Shown here: positions 16,547 to 25,190 of the stretch, in pieces
Layout of the letters: each line of letters opens with the position of its first letter
Numbering within the stretch: the first letter of the stretch is position 1
Assembly: GCA_963752565.1 (NCBI GenBank)
Contig: CAVVZC010000007.1
Coordinates: 62,001 to 126,000 of the forward strand
DNA length: 64,000 bases
Reading direction: 5' to 3'
Source: UBA11574 sp963752565
GTDB taxonomy: Bacteria; Desulfobacterota; Desulfobacteria; Desulfobacterales; UBA11574
The notes under the pieces: generated by a model
What the model saw: the letters and a program-made list of their open reading frames with translations, nothing else
What the model was told of the DNA's origin: nothing
The model's database searches: none
Position numbers and translations under genes: made by a program

Positions 16547-17260
16547 ATGAAAATACATTGGATAAAAAGGGTTCATCATTTACCCAAGGGTCTGTGTCTA
16601 CTTGGTGCGATTGGTTTGGCACTTCTACTTGTCGGATGCGGAAAAGCCGGTGAGAAACCATCGATTGCCCAGGAAACGCTTCCATATAAGATGGATGCAC
16701 TCAAGCCGTACATTTCTGATCAAACCATGCGCGTTCACTATGATAAACACTATACCGGATATGTGGACAAGGCAAACCAGTTCCTTAAAGGGGGAGGCTT
16801 TGAAGGCAAAACTGCTGATGAGATTATAGTGCTCACAGCGGGAAAAAAAGAGTACACTGCGATCTTTAACAATGTCGCCCAGGCATGGAATCATGCTTTT
16901 TTCTGGAAATGCCTTAAACCGGGTGGTGGAAAGGTCGGTGGCGAGCTGGCTGATTGGATCACAAAATCGTTTGGGAACGTCGACACCTTTAAACAAAAAT
17001 TTCTGGAGGCGGCCAAAAGCCAGTTTGGAAGCGGTTGGACCTGGCTGGTCCTTGACGGTGAGAAATTAAAGATTGTCACGACTGCCAATGCGGACACACC
17101 CATAGCCCAAGGGCTGAAGCCGGTCTTCACGGTGGATGTCTGGGAACATGCCTACTACCTGGACTATCAGAATCGCAGGGCAGACTTTGTTGAGAATGTA
17201 CTCAATCACCTCACCGACTGGGATTTCGTTGCCTCCCAGCTGAAATCTTCGGAGAAATGA
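16547..17260 (+). CDS. Lipoprotein Fe-type superoxide dismutase
   Basis: A 237-residue iron/manganese-family superoxide dismutase with an export signal. Residues 1-30 are a signal peptide, and LLVGC places the lipidated Cys at 31, so the enzyme should sit on the periplasmic or outer-membrane side. Metal ligands are visible as His64 (TMRVHYDKHY), His116 (AWNHAFFW), Asp197 and His201 (DVWEHAYYLDY). Gln112 in NNVAQAWNH is at the position of the iron-type signature glutamine rather than the Mn-type glycine, so iron or cambialistic use is likely. AAGGAGGGGACC before the ATG is a strong ribosome site. A perfect palindrome lies just upstream. For an anaerobe this would detoxify superoxide formed outside the cytoplasm. 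Confidence 0.92.
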   Translation: MKIHWIKRVHHLPKGLCLLGAIGLALLLVGCGKAGEKPSIAQETLPYKMDALKPYISDQTMRVHYDKHYTGYVDKANQFLKGGGFEGKTADEIIVLTAGKKEYTAIFNNVAQAWNHAFFWKCLKPGGGKVGGELADWITKSFGNVDTFKQKFLEAAKSQFGSGWTWLVLDGEKLKIVTTANADTPIAQGLKPVFTVDVWEHAYYLDYQNRRADFVENVLNHLTDWDFVASQLKSSEK

Positions 17261-17309
17261 TTCTTTTCCATCATATTCAAAATTTGAACAGGGGATTAAA
17301 AGGAAAAAT

Positions 17310-18002
17310 ATGCTAAAAGTCGATCCACATCCTGATTATCCTTCAGAGGATGGTCGGTATCTAAGGGGGAATGATTTTTCTCCGGTTGCTGTGGCCGTAA
17401 TTTTGAATTGTGACGGAGACAAAATCCCTCCCGAACTTGAGCGTCTTGTAAGGGCTGGGATAGAAACGGGGGCTGCTCTGTCAGGCACTGTCCAGACCGA
17501 GAATATTGGGTTTGAAAAAATTGTATGCAACATCGTTGCGAATCCTAACATTCGTTATCTAATCGTCGGTGGGCCAGAATCGTGGGGTCATTCGACTGGT
17601 GAAGCTTTAAAAGCCTTAATTCAACATGGCGTTGATGACAAAAAACGTATCATTGAAACCGATGCGCCCCATCCTTTTTTGTTCAACCTGTCCATGGAGA
17701 TGATTGAGCGTTTCCGGAAGCAGCTTTCTGTCATCGATCTTCAATTTGAAGGAGATCCGGATCTTATCAGAAAGGCTGTTTGGTCATGTTATCAGGAAAG
17801 CCCTGTAGAGTTTCGTGGTTATTCATTGTACGATCCGGGGGCATATCCGGAGCCGCCTCTCAGCGGTAAGCTGACATGGCGTATAACCCAGCCATGGGCT
17901 GAGGTCCTTGATGATAAAGAGCGTGAAGCGAAAAGAAGAGCACAAGAGCTAATTGAGCGGTTAAAGGCCAGATCCAAGAAAGATCGAGAGAAAAAATCAT
18001 AG
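17310..18002 (+). CDS. Soluble MtrA-like corrinoid-binding protein
   Basis: A 230-residue protein resembling MtrA, the corrinoid subunit of tetrahydromethanopterin S-methyltransferase. The diagnostic stretch is visible: SPVAVAVIL, GAALSGTVQTENIGFEKIV, ANPNIRYLIVGGPESWGHST and GEALKALIQHGVDDKKRI. His94 in WGHSTGE corresponds to the cobalt-ligating histidine of MtrA. The C-terminal membrane anchor of archaeal MtrA is absent; instead the tail is a charged helix. It follows the superoxide dismutase gene by 49 bases, and AAAAGGAAAAAT gives a ribosome site. Such homologues occur in some bacteria without methanogenesis, and a role in methyl transfer or corrinoid chemistry is inferred only. Confidence 0.8.
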   Translation: MLKVDPHPDYPSEDGRYLRGNDFSPVAVAVILNCDGDKIPPELERLVRAGIETGAALSGTVQTENIGFEKIVCNIVANPNIRYLIVGGPESWGHSTGEALKALIQHGVDDKKRIIETDAPHPFLFNLSMEMIERFRKQLSVIDLQFEGDPDLIRKAVWSCYQESPVEFRGYSLYDPGAYPEPPLSGKLTWRITQPWAEVLDDKEREAKRRAQELIERLKARSKKDREKKS

Positions 18003-18081
18003 GTAACTTAAGCAGCAGATATCAAGCGGATGGTACCGACCCCTTGCCGGCAGCACACCCGCAACGTTACATTGAAAAAAT

Positions 18082-18516
18082 ATGAAGAAATACCTTTTCT
18101 TAGCTGTTATCGTGGTATTGGCCTATGGATACATTCAAGAGCGAAACATTACATTCCATCGCTTTTCGTCATGGACGAAAAGCGATAACAGCGTTCTCCA
18201 ACAAGCATATAATAACAGAAAAACTGACCTTCAAGTACAAGGAGGAGGCGTTGTAATAAAAATATTGCCCGATGATCTTGAGGGGTCAAGACATCAAAGG
18301 TTCGTTTTAAGGCTCAGCAGCGGCCAAACATTGATGGTCGCTCATAATATTGATTTAGCCCCCCGAATCAGTGGCTTAAACAGAGGGGATAAAGTGGAGT
18401 TCTATGGTGAATATGAATGGAATGCCAAAGGTGGCGTTATCCACTGGACGCACCACGATCCAAGTGGTCGGCATGTTGGCGGGTGGTTAAGGCATGGCGG
18501 CAAAACGTACAACTAG
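18082..18516 (+). CDS. DUF3465 family exported protein
   Basis: A 144-residue protein with an N-terminal hydrophobic segment (YLFLAVIVVLAYGYI), then a small OB-fold-like domain typical of DUF3465. Family hallmarks are present: ILPDDLEGSRHQRFVLRL, AHNIDLAPRISGLNRGD, EFYGEYEW and GGVIHWTHHDPSGRH. It is likely anchored in or released to the periplasm. The function of the family is not established, and nothing adjacent gives a clue. The start follows a modest ribosome site (TTGAAAAAAT). Confidence 0.85.
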   Translation: MKKYLFLAVIVVLAYGYIQERNITFHRFSSWTKSDNSVLQQAYNNRKTDLQVQGGGVVIKILPDDLEGSRHQRFVLRLSSGQTLMVAHNIDLAPRISGLNRGDKVEFYGEYEWNAKGGVIHWTHHDPSGRHVGGWLRHGGKTYN

Positions 18517-18612
18517 CAATGTAACAAGGCCATCAACTCGGATCTTAAAACTGCGCCGCTTCACTCTGCCGCTTTACGGAGCTATCCGGAACATTTAAAA
18601 TTTTTGTCAATT

Positions 18613-18720
18613 AAGGGGACGATAAATAATACTGCGAAAGGGGCTGCTGCCATTTTCCCCAACTCGGTAGTGCAGGGCATCTCGCGCCTGTTATAAGGCT
18701 AAAAGTATAAAGGTATGAAT
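18613..18720 (+). repeat. Dispersed repeat R2, copy C (most complete)
   Basis: It carries all the words of the family: GGGGACGATAAATAATACTG, CGAAAGGGGCTGCTGCCATT, TTCCCCAACTCGG, CTCGCGCCTGTTATAAGGCT and AAAAGTATAAAGGTATGAAT. It occupies the gene-free gap 18517-18955, where no gene is visible. Confidence 0.65.
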
Positions 18721-18955
18721 TGAGGTGTCGATACTGGCAAGATCACAAAGGTTTTGACAAACCCGATTTCGACGGCATATTCTCAATATACATGAAAAAT
18801 TTAGGTTTTAGGCGGACCGCAATATGTGGGATTTTCCATAATTCTTAGAATCAACACTATCTATTGTATGCCACTCTTGTAAGTTGGTATTGATCATCGA
18901 CCACTATGGCAAGGGCAGTCTGCGATGAGACACTTTTAGGGTTAGGAGGAGTTTA

Positions 18956-19586
18956 ATGAATAAAAGTTCTGTTAAATGGTTTGGCTATTTGTTTTCTTTT
19001 GTTTTTCTGATTATTTCTTGCGCTGGGACTGAGACCGAACTCACCCACAAGCAGGTAAATGAAGCCTATAAAGGAAAGCCCGTATCTGATATTCTTGTAA
19101 TTGCAATAACGGGCAATGAAGATTCTCGGCGATCTTTTGAGCGAAAATTCGTTGCCCAGTTAAAATCAGCGGGTGTTGAAGCTATCTCAAGTGAAGATGC
19201 CATACCGATGCCTGCAGATTTAGAACTGAAAAAAGAGACAATATTAAAAGCTGTCAATCAATTTAAAAATGACGCTGTGATCATCACACACTTGATTGAC
19301 AAAGAAGAAAAAGAAGCCTTCACACGAGGCGGTCGAAGCACATAGAGGCTATTACGGTTTTTATCATAGCCGATACACATACAGTTATGCGCGTGATCCG
19401 GGGTATTCAAGCACAAGCAAAACCATCCGATTGGAAACGAATTTGTACGATGTAAAAACAGAGAACCTCATTTGGTCCGGGCAATCAAAAACATTTAGCA
19501 AAGACTCAAAAGATCAAATCATTAATGATGTGATCAAGGTTGTGATTAATGATTTGCAAAATAACAAATTGATCTCGCCAAAATGA
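18956..19586 (+). pseudogene. Lipoprotein gene split by a frameshift
   Basis: Two adjacent frames look like one protein. The first (from 18956) has a signal with lipobox IISCAGTETE, then ILVIAITGNEDSRRSFERKF and DAVIITHLIDKEEKEAF, and it stops at 19345. The second frame, shifted by +1, continues with HRGYYGFYHSRYTYSYARD, TIRLETNLYDVKTENLIWSG and NDVIKVVINDLQNN to 19586. Together they make an intact-looking periplasmic lipoprotein of about 208 residues, of an unnamed family with DUF4136-like features. The shift must fall near 19320-19345, after an A-rich run. GGAGGAGTTTA before the ATG is a good ribosome site. It could be a recent inactivation or a one-base sequence error. Confidence 0.7.
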
Positions 19587-20180
19587 ATTTGACTGTGCAT
19601 GTGGCCAAGGCTCAAGCCATGGTGCCGGGATAGTTCAGAATAATTATACCCTTTAGTGATTATCAAGGAATCGCAACATTGATTCGTGTTCGAGACCTTC
19701 AATTTTCAACAATTGATGGTTCAGGCACGAAACCTTGACAGTACAACCCATGCTGCCGTACGATTCGAGCACCAATGACTGTTTGAGTGCTGAAAGGGGA
19801 AGGGCACATGAAAATTAAACCTTTGCAATCATAATTTTGTTTTGGATAAGCTGTTTACTAATGAGCTGCGCGGGTTCAAATTTTATTCCGGTGTCGTTGT
19901 GAATGCTGTCGACACTGGTCAGAAATCCCAAATTTTATTCCGCTTATAAACCTTCACTAAGATTCACTTGACATGAACACGACAAGCCCTCCGGGGTCAG
20001 ACTGAGATAATATTCTATAAATACAAATAAAATTATAATTGGATGTTGTTGTATTGAAGGGGGAATTCGTGTATTAGAATATATAAAGAAAATTATGATA
20101 AACAAAAGATTTTGATTTAATAACTACTGTTATATAACTGCAATTTACTTGATGATTTTATACAACAAAAGGAGGAAGAT
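19587..20180. other. Gene-poor gap with degenerate sequence
   Basis: No intact gene is seen. It holds the lipoprotein relic at 19808-19902, the words GTCGACACTGGTCAG and TCCGGGGTCAGACTGAG typical of small dispersed elements, and an AT-rich leader with GGAGGAAGAT before the gene at 20181. Confidence 0.5.
19808..19902 (+). pseudogene. Relic of a lipoprotein N-terminus
   Basis: An ATG followed by KIKPLQS ends quickly at TAA. One frame over, the sequence reads IIILFWISCLLMSCAGSNFI then PVSL and stop, a clear lipoprotein signal with lipobox LMSCAG. A frameshift near 19830 and an early stop leave only the first 30 or so residues of what was probably a lipoprotein gene. Confidence 0.45.
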
Positions 20181-21362
20181 ATGTTCACAAAACAAGAGCA
20201 TAAAGTTGTGGCTGAGCATCAAGAACTAAATAAAAAAAGAAAGATTAGCAGTTCAGACAAAGTCATCGCTAAACAAAAAATGATTTTGATTAAATCGATT
20301 TGGGATAAGGAATGGCAAAGAAAACTAAATGTGGAACAACATAGACAAAAAGCATGGATTAATGCAAAGGATATTAAGGAGAAAAAAATTCTGGCAGATC
20401 AATATACAAAAGAAGCAAAAGAATATTTAAGATTCCTTAATAATATATTCAGCCATGCACTCATTGTTGACAATATAATTGACTTCGATTCATTAGCTGA
20501 ATTTATTGAAATCAAGAAACCCGTTGAACCATCTTTTAAAAGCATTCCGGATGAGCCCTGCGAGACAGATCCTCAGTTTGTTCCCGATTTAAAAATCATG
20601 GAAAAACTACTTTCATCTAAGAAGCAAAAAAAAATCGAAGAGTTAAAAAAGAACTTTCAAGAATGCCATATTCAATGGGAACAAGAAAAATATAATATTG
20701 AAAATGAAAGACAAATTGCCATAGAAAAATATCAGAAAGAGTTGGAAAATTGGAAAATTGAAAAGGATGAAATTGTTGATGCAATTACTTCAAGGAAAGA
20801 AGATTTACTTAATGGTAAAGCAGAGGCCATCGTAGATTTTGCGGATATGGTCCTGTTAAACTCTAATTATCCAGATAGCTTTCTCCAGGATTTCGATCTT
20901 GATTATGATGCAACCAAAAAACGATTAATCGTCCAATACCTCTTTCCATCAATAGACAATTTTAAGGTTATAAAAAAATATAAATATAATAAAAAAAAAG
21001 ATGCGTTAGAGAAAGTTCATGAATCAGAAAATTCAGTCAATGCCATATACGATGATACTCTTTATCAAATTGCGATCCGAACAATTTATGAGATATTCTC
21101 GAGTGACACAAATGATAACATAAAAAGTATTGTTTTCACTGGTTGGGTTAAATCCAAAATGCAAGACGAAAACGAAAAAGAGGTTGAAGAGATAAAAAAT
21201 TGCGTTATGTCGATTGTCGCAGACCTAAATCAATATAAATCTCTAAATTTTGAAAGGATGAATGCAAAATCGATTTTCTCAAAATTCAATGGCGTTGTTA
21301 ATGGTAAATTGTCTAAATTGAACAAAGTTACACCATATTTGGAAATAAATTTTGAAATATAA
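20181..21362 (+). CDS. Coiled-coil protein resembling the N-terminal half of Mrr-type restriction proteins
   Basis: A 393-residue, very AT-rich and charged protein. Residues about 150-215 form a coiled coil. Residues about 225-390 (NSNYPDSFLQDFDLDYDA, AIYDDTLYQIAIRTIYEIF, IKSIVFTGWVKSKM and FNGVVNGKLSKLNKVTPYLEI) resemble, from memory, the middle domain that precedes the Mrr_cat nuclease in a set of restriction endonuclease-like proteins. Here the protein stops exactly where the nuclease domain would begin, and no nuclease remnant is seen downstream. It may be a natural nuclease-less variant or a clipped defence gene. GGAGGAAGAT precedes the ATG. Function unproven. Confidence 0.55.
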   Translation: MFTKQEHKVVAEHQELNKKRKISSSDKVIAKQKMILIKSIWDKEWQRKLNVEQHRQKAWINAKDIKEKKILADQYTKEAKEYLRFLNNIFSHALIVDNIIDFDSLAEFIEIKKPVEPSFKSIPDEPCETDPQFVPDLKIMEKLLSSKKQKKIEELKKNFQECHIQWEQEKYNIENERQIAIEKYQKELENWKIEKDEIVDAITSRKEDLLNGKAEAIVDFADMVLLNSNYPDSFLQDFDLDYDATKKRLIVQYLFPSIDNFKVIKKYKYNKKKDALEKVHESENSVNAIYDDTLYQIAIRTIYEIFSSDTNDNIKSIVFTGWVKSKMQDENEKEVEEIKNCVMSIVADLNQYKSLNFERMNAKSIFSKFNGVVNGKLSKLNKVTPYLEINFEI

Positions 21363-21754
21363 ATAAGCCTTCCCACAATAGACTTTCAGCCAGCCAGGCT
21401 AAACCCTACCGCTGAAGCGTGACGTTACCCCGCCTTTGCCATCTGATATAACTCCTTAAATATCAGGGGTCAAACCTTCCATTTATAATCCTCAATACAA
21501 AACTATTCATCCAAAAAAGATTCTGGTTCGTTCAGTCGTGTAACCTGACCTTCCCGTTTTTCAAATTTAAATTAAAAGATCTTTGTTTGACTTGTGATTA
21601 CAAAATATCTATAGTTCTTTAAGTGTACTATAAAATGCCATTTATAGTAATGCCACCCAGAATATATTGCAGTGGACTCTTAGCCATGATTTTACATCTT
21701 ATGTGCAACAGATTCCACGTATAAACATGACACGATTACAAATAGGAGGTTGCT
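21363..21754. other. Gene-free gap
   Basis: No gene found. The sequence contains a short ATATCAGGGGTCAAACC word like others in the window and an AT-rich stretch, and it ends in AGGAGG that serves the next gene. No Mrr nuclease remnant is present after the preceding gene. Confidence 0.5.
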
Positions 21755-22207
21755 ATGATGATTACTGCTCAAAGCAAGAGCGTTATTCCGTTTCGTCCTG
21801 GTGATGCCAAGCGGGTCGGCGAACGCTGCTTCTACCTTGACCAAATTGTTTGGCTCAATGGAGAGTTCATAGAGCTTGGCGACGACGTAGGTTTCAATTA
21901 CGGTGTTTATGTCAACGGTTTTGGCGGACTTACTATCGGCGACAAGACGCTTATCGGACCCTACTCGATGATTCATACTGCCAATCACGAGACCGACCCA
22001 GACAAACCCCTTCAAGAACAGGGGTGGGTCAAGCAACCCGTTATAATCGGCAAGGAGGTCTGGGTCGGGATGGGAGTGTTGATATTACCAGGTGTCACTA
22101 TCGGAGATGGGGCCATAGTCGGTGGAGGAAGCGTGGTGACCAAAAACATACCACCCTACAGCATTGCCGTCGGCAATCCCTGTAAAGTCATCAAGGAGCG
22201 GAAGTAA
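21755..22207 (+). CDS. Left-handed beta-helix acyltransferase (WcaF/WbbJ type)
   Basis: A 150-residue hexapeptide-repeat acyltransferase that would acetylate a sugar of a surface polysaccharide using acyl-CoA. Hexapeptide turns are visible from about residue 38 (IELGDDVGFNYGVYVNGFGG), the catalytic histidine lies in MIHTANHETD, and the C-terminal coil has VGMGVLILPGVTIGDGAIVG and the VVTKNIPPYSIAVGNPCKVI motif. AGGAGG five bases before the ATG sets the start. The gene pairs with the glycosyltransferase 86 bases downstream. A truncated close relative lies in opposite orientation at 23567-23884. Confidence 0.9.
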   Translation: MMITAQSKSVIPFRPGDAKRVGERCFYLDQIVWLNGEFIELGDDVGFNYGVYVNGFGGLTIGDKTLIGPYSMIHTANHETDPDKPLQEQGWVKQPVIIGKEVWVGMGVLILPGVTIGDGAIVGGGSVVTKNIPPYSIAVGNPCKVIKERK

Positions 22208-22293
22208 CTCGGTCAGGTTGTCTGCATGTTTTGCCGTATGGCAGAACGTCTCTGTATTATCTCACATTCGAAAAAACACAACCAATCAAGAAC

Positions 22294-23409
22294 ATGCACA
22301 TACTCTTTGTTCAACCGCAGCCATGCATTCGTGCTCTTAAATATGCCGAAGGACTATACAAAATTAATTCGGAGTTTCGCCTTTCGTTCGCTTATTTGGG
22401 TAAAACGCTTTCCGAGCTTTACGGACATGGTGATGAATGTTTTGAAACCTGGCTTCCTCTCGACGACAATCCGGCAGTTGAGCTGCAAAAATTTGTCGAT
22501 ACACATGATATCAATCTTATCCATTCTCACAATGCACCGGATACGCTAACGAACCTGTGCATCGATCTGTTCGGTGGAAAAATTCCGATCGTGCACGACA
22601 TACATGATCTAATGAGTGCGCGCAATACAGCCTATGAGGATGGTCTAAATAGCGTGATCAATGTTGTGAATTGGCGTAAGGAGGAGCAGCGGGCTATCGA
22701 ACGTAGTGATGCCGTAATTACCGTTTCGGATGTAATTTTTAATCTCGCGAGGCGGAAGGGCTATCGCCTACCGAAGATCGCACACGTCTATAAGAACTAT
22801 ATCCCAGAACGTTTCATTCCTAAAACGCTTCCCCAGGTTAACCAAAACCTTGATAGCCGACCCATTCGTTTTGTTTACGAGGGCTTTATCAGCAGTAATG
22901 GCGGCCACTATGATATGCGCTCCATCTTTAAAGCACTATCGGCAGAGGGGATTGAAGTGCATATATATCCGTCACGTGATAATTTCGACTATAAGACGCT
23001 ATCAGATACCGTTCAGAACATCTTTTATCATCCAAGTTTCGCACCAGATAAGCTTTTAAAAGAGATCTCTCAGTATGATTTCGGCTGGGCTGGGTTCAAC
23101 GATACCCTCAACAGGGTGCATCTGAATACGGTTCTACCGAACAAGCTATTCGAGTACATTGCCTGTGGCTTGCCAGTCATCAGTTTTCCACATGAGGCAC
23201 TTAAGCGTTTTTTGGAGACACACCGTTTAGGTCTCGTTATTGATACAGTGTCTGGATTGACTGGACGGCTGCGGAATCCAAGAATGGCCGCCATACGGGA
23301 AAATGTCCGAGCACGCCGTTGGGATTTCACAGTTGAGGCAAATATTGGATGCATTGTAGACATGTATTCGCAGTTGTGCGAGGAAACCGCTTCTTTCTGC
23401 TATAAATAG
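22294..23409 (+). CDS. GT4-type glycosyltransferase
   Basis: A GT-B fold glycosyltransferase of about 371 residues, probably for surface polysaccharide. Family-4 features include the N-terminal HILFVQPQP strand, IHSHNAPDTLTN and VHDIHDLMS in the acceptor domain, SDAVITVSDVI at the hinge, and LPNKLFEYIACGLPVISFP in the donor domain, where the family's EX7E glutamates are expected. I chose the ATG at 22294 rather than the upstream TTG at 22231, because the Rossmann strand starts there. The ribosome site is weak. It is followed by a truncated acyltransferase on the other strand, suggesting a rearranged polysaccharide locus. Confidence 0.85.
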   Translation: MHILFVQPQPCIRALKYAEGLYKINSEFRLSFAYLGKTLSELYGHGDECFETWLPLDDNPAVELQKFVDTHDINLIHSHNAPDTLTNLCIDLFGGKIPIVHDIHDLMSARNTAYEDGLNSVINVVNWRKEEQRAIERSDAVITVSDVIFNLARRKGYRLPKIAHVYKNYIPERFIPKTLPQVNQNLDSRPIRFVYEGFISSNGGHYDMRSIFKALSAEGIEVHIYPSRDNFDYKTLSDTVQNIFYHPSFAPDKLLKEISQYDFGWAGFNDTLNRVHLNTVLPNKLFEYIACGLPVISFPHEALKRFLETHRLGLVIDTVSGLTGRLRNPRMAAIRENVRARRWDFTVEANIGCIVDMYSQLCEETASFCYK

Positions 23410-23467
23410 CGTTACAATTGAATAAAAGTGCCGAATCAATTTCAATACAGTTCAAAAGAAGGATATA

Positions 23468-23617
23468 ATGCAAGTTGATAAGATTAAAAGAAAAGCAAAA
23501 ATTGTGATGAGTAATAGTAAAAAATTAAATTCAAATTTCTTTTTAAGTCAACAGTTAGTGATTATTTCAATATTTTTCGCCAATTTGTTTGTATTTACAA
23601 AGACCAAAGTGACTTAA
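23468..23617 (+). CDS. Small hypothetical membrane-like ORF
   Basis: A 49-residue frame with a good ribosome site (AGAAGGATATA before the ATG). The first half is basic, and the second is hydrophobic (LVIISIFFANLFVFT), like a single membrane helix or the start of a longer lost protein. It overlaps the 3' end of the truncated acyltransferase on the opposite strand, so it may be a junction product rather than a gene. Confidence 0.3.
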   Translation: MQVDKIKRKAKIVMSNSKKLNSNFFLSQQLVIISIFFANLFVFTKTKVT

Positions 23618-23884
23618 TCCTTCTATGCCTGCATCAACATTATCGATAATGTGGTTGGCGGTGTGTATCATGGTCATTGGGCCGAGTCTACTGCCGTCTT
23701 CGACAATCAACCCCCCAAAACCATTGACGTAGAAACCATAATTAAATCCGATATTATCTCCCAACTCAATTTGGTCTCCGTTGAGCCATACGATCATGTC
23801 AACATAGTAACTATCTTTTCCAACCTTTTTGGCATCTCCTTGCCGGAAAGGGATAATACTTTTATTAAAATCAGTAATTTTCAT
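23567..23884 (-). pseudogene. Truncated hexapeptide acyltransferase
   Basis: From an ATG at 23884 with GGAGG upstream, about 105 residues run parallel to the intact acyltransferase at 21755: IIPFRQGDAKKVGKDS, IVWLNGDQIELGDNIGFNYG, YVNGFGGLIVEDGSRLGP and MIHTANHIID. It then diverges and stops before the second half of the beta-helix and the NPxKVI motif. The gene is therefore clipped, and inverted relative to its intact relative. The two flank the glycosyltransferase. Confidence 0.75.
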
Positions 23885-23940
23885 AAGTCCTCCATTTTCA
23901 GTTGTAATATTAAACGGCAATTAAATAGAAGAATCACTTT

Positions 23941-24608
23941 TCGATAGTTCGTCATTCCCGTCCTGTTTTTGCTATAGATAAACTGCTTAAAGAAATACTG
24001 GAAGAGATGGATGGTTATGTCAAGGGGCATCGACGATTGCGCTCATAAAACGTAAGGATTGTGTTGAGTTGACAAGAACTTGCGGATGTGATTTGACTAT
24101 CAACTCTTTGAAATTAATGTAATATTAGCTATATGTAGAAAATCTAAGTGGTCACCTGAATGTGTTATCAAAGGTTATCTGGACTCTTCGATCCCGCCTG
24201 CTGACGATTATCTAATAGATCCTGCTTATCCCATTGAAAGCTGGATGAATTAAAAAAACTGTATCGGTTCACAAAGACCAGGTGCGCGCAAAAATGCTGA
24301 AAAACGCTGTGGTTTGCGATGATCAACCGACGGTACGGGCAACGTCAGAAGGTTGACTTTTAATCAAGATAATGCTTAAAAGAAGCCAGGTCAGCGAGGT
24401 CCATATCTTGTTACATCACGGGGTCAGAAATACAAGGCTCATTTTTCAACAGACTTAACTCAAAAAAGCAAGTTCTTATCATTTAACTTTAATTTCAAAT
24501 GAATGCGGCTGTGCTCATTTTGAATTAAGACAGTCCTTTGCCAATTTTTGGTTGAAAAAAGGTGCCGCATCATGTTCTATTTGAAAGCCTGAAGGGAGTG
24601 TGTCCAAG
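23941..24608. other. Degenerate gap between polysaccharide genes and the polyphosphate island
   Basis: No intact gene. An open stretch of about 49 codons near 24100-24253 (plus strand) ends GYLDSSIPPADDYLIDPAY then PIESWMN and looks like the C-terminus of a lost gene. An earlier short frame ends EEMDGYVKGHRRLRS. A GGGGTCAGAAATACAAGGCT word at 24419 resembles other small dispersed elements. I cannot name the lost genes. Confidence 0.45.
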
Positions 24609-25118
24609 ATGAAAACAATTGTTCTAGTCAGACACGCAAAATCCAGTTGGAAAGATCTTGGTCTGGATGACTTTGACAGACCTTTGAACAAGAGAGGAAA
24701 AAGAAATGCACCGTTCATGGGGGAAAAACTGAAAGAAAGAGAGATTATGCCGGACCTTATCCTGTCAAGTCCTGCAAAAAGAGCTAGAAAGACCGCAACA
24801 ACTATTGCCAAAAAAATCGGTTATCCCAAAAAGAAGATTATTTTTGATGACAATATGTATCATTCCAGTGAATGGTATCTGATGGAATTGGTGCGGGATC
24901 AGGATGATAAGTATGAAACGCTTATGCTTTTTGGACACAACCCTGGTTTCAATGATTTTGCAGACATATTACTTAAAAAAAATCCGGTATATAATATTCC
25001 CACTACCGGAGTTTACTGTATCAGGTTTGATGTGGAAAGTTGGAAAAAAGTGCGAGAAGGTAAAGGCGAATCCGTATTTTTTGACTATCCAAAGCGCTAT
25101 ACGGATGAGTCAGTTTAG
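24609..25118 (+). CDS. sixA: SixA-type histidine phosphatase
   Basis: About 169 residues of the histidine-phosphatase (RHG) superfamily. IVLVRHAKSSWKD carries the catalytic His, DRPLNKRGKRNA follows as in SixA, SSPAKRARKTATTI gives the second arginine, and LFGHNPGFNDFA gives the second histidine. E. coli SixA removes phosphate from a phospho-histidine carrier protein, but members in polyphosphate neighbourhoods may act on other phosphates. I took the ATG at 24609 (MKTIVLVRH) rather than the GTG three codons upstream because GGAG lies at proper distance. It heads the polyphosphate island; the CHAD gene follows within about 70 bases. Confidence 0.9.
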   Translation: MKTIVLVRHAKSSWKDLGLDDFDRPLNKRGKRNAPFMGEKLKEREIMPDLILSSPAKRARKTATTIAKKIGYPKKKIIFDDNMYHSSEWYLMELVRDQDDKYETLMLFGHNPGFNDFADILLKKNPVYNIPTTGVYCIRFDVESWKKVREGKGESVFFDYPKRYTDESV

Positions 25119-25190
25119 TCCGAATATCTCCTATACAAAATGGGAGTGATTTTTTCAAAACGGACTTATAAATATTTAAAGGATCAAATC

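Noticed and set aside
21363..21754. Displaced Mrr nuclease domain after the restriction-like gene
   Set aside because: No frame in this gap shows the QxK nuclease motif or a protein-like stretch.
22231..22293. Longer N-terminus of the glycosyltransferase from a TTG
   Set aside because: The added residues have no family match, and the Rossmann strand begins at the ATG 22294.
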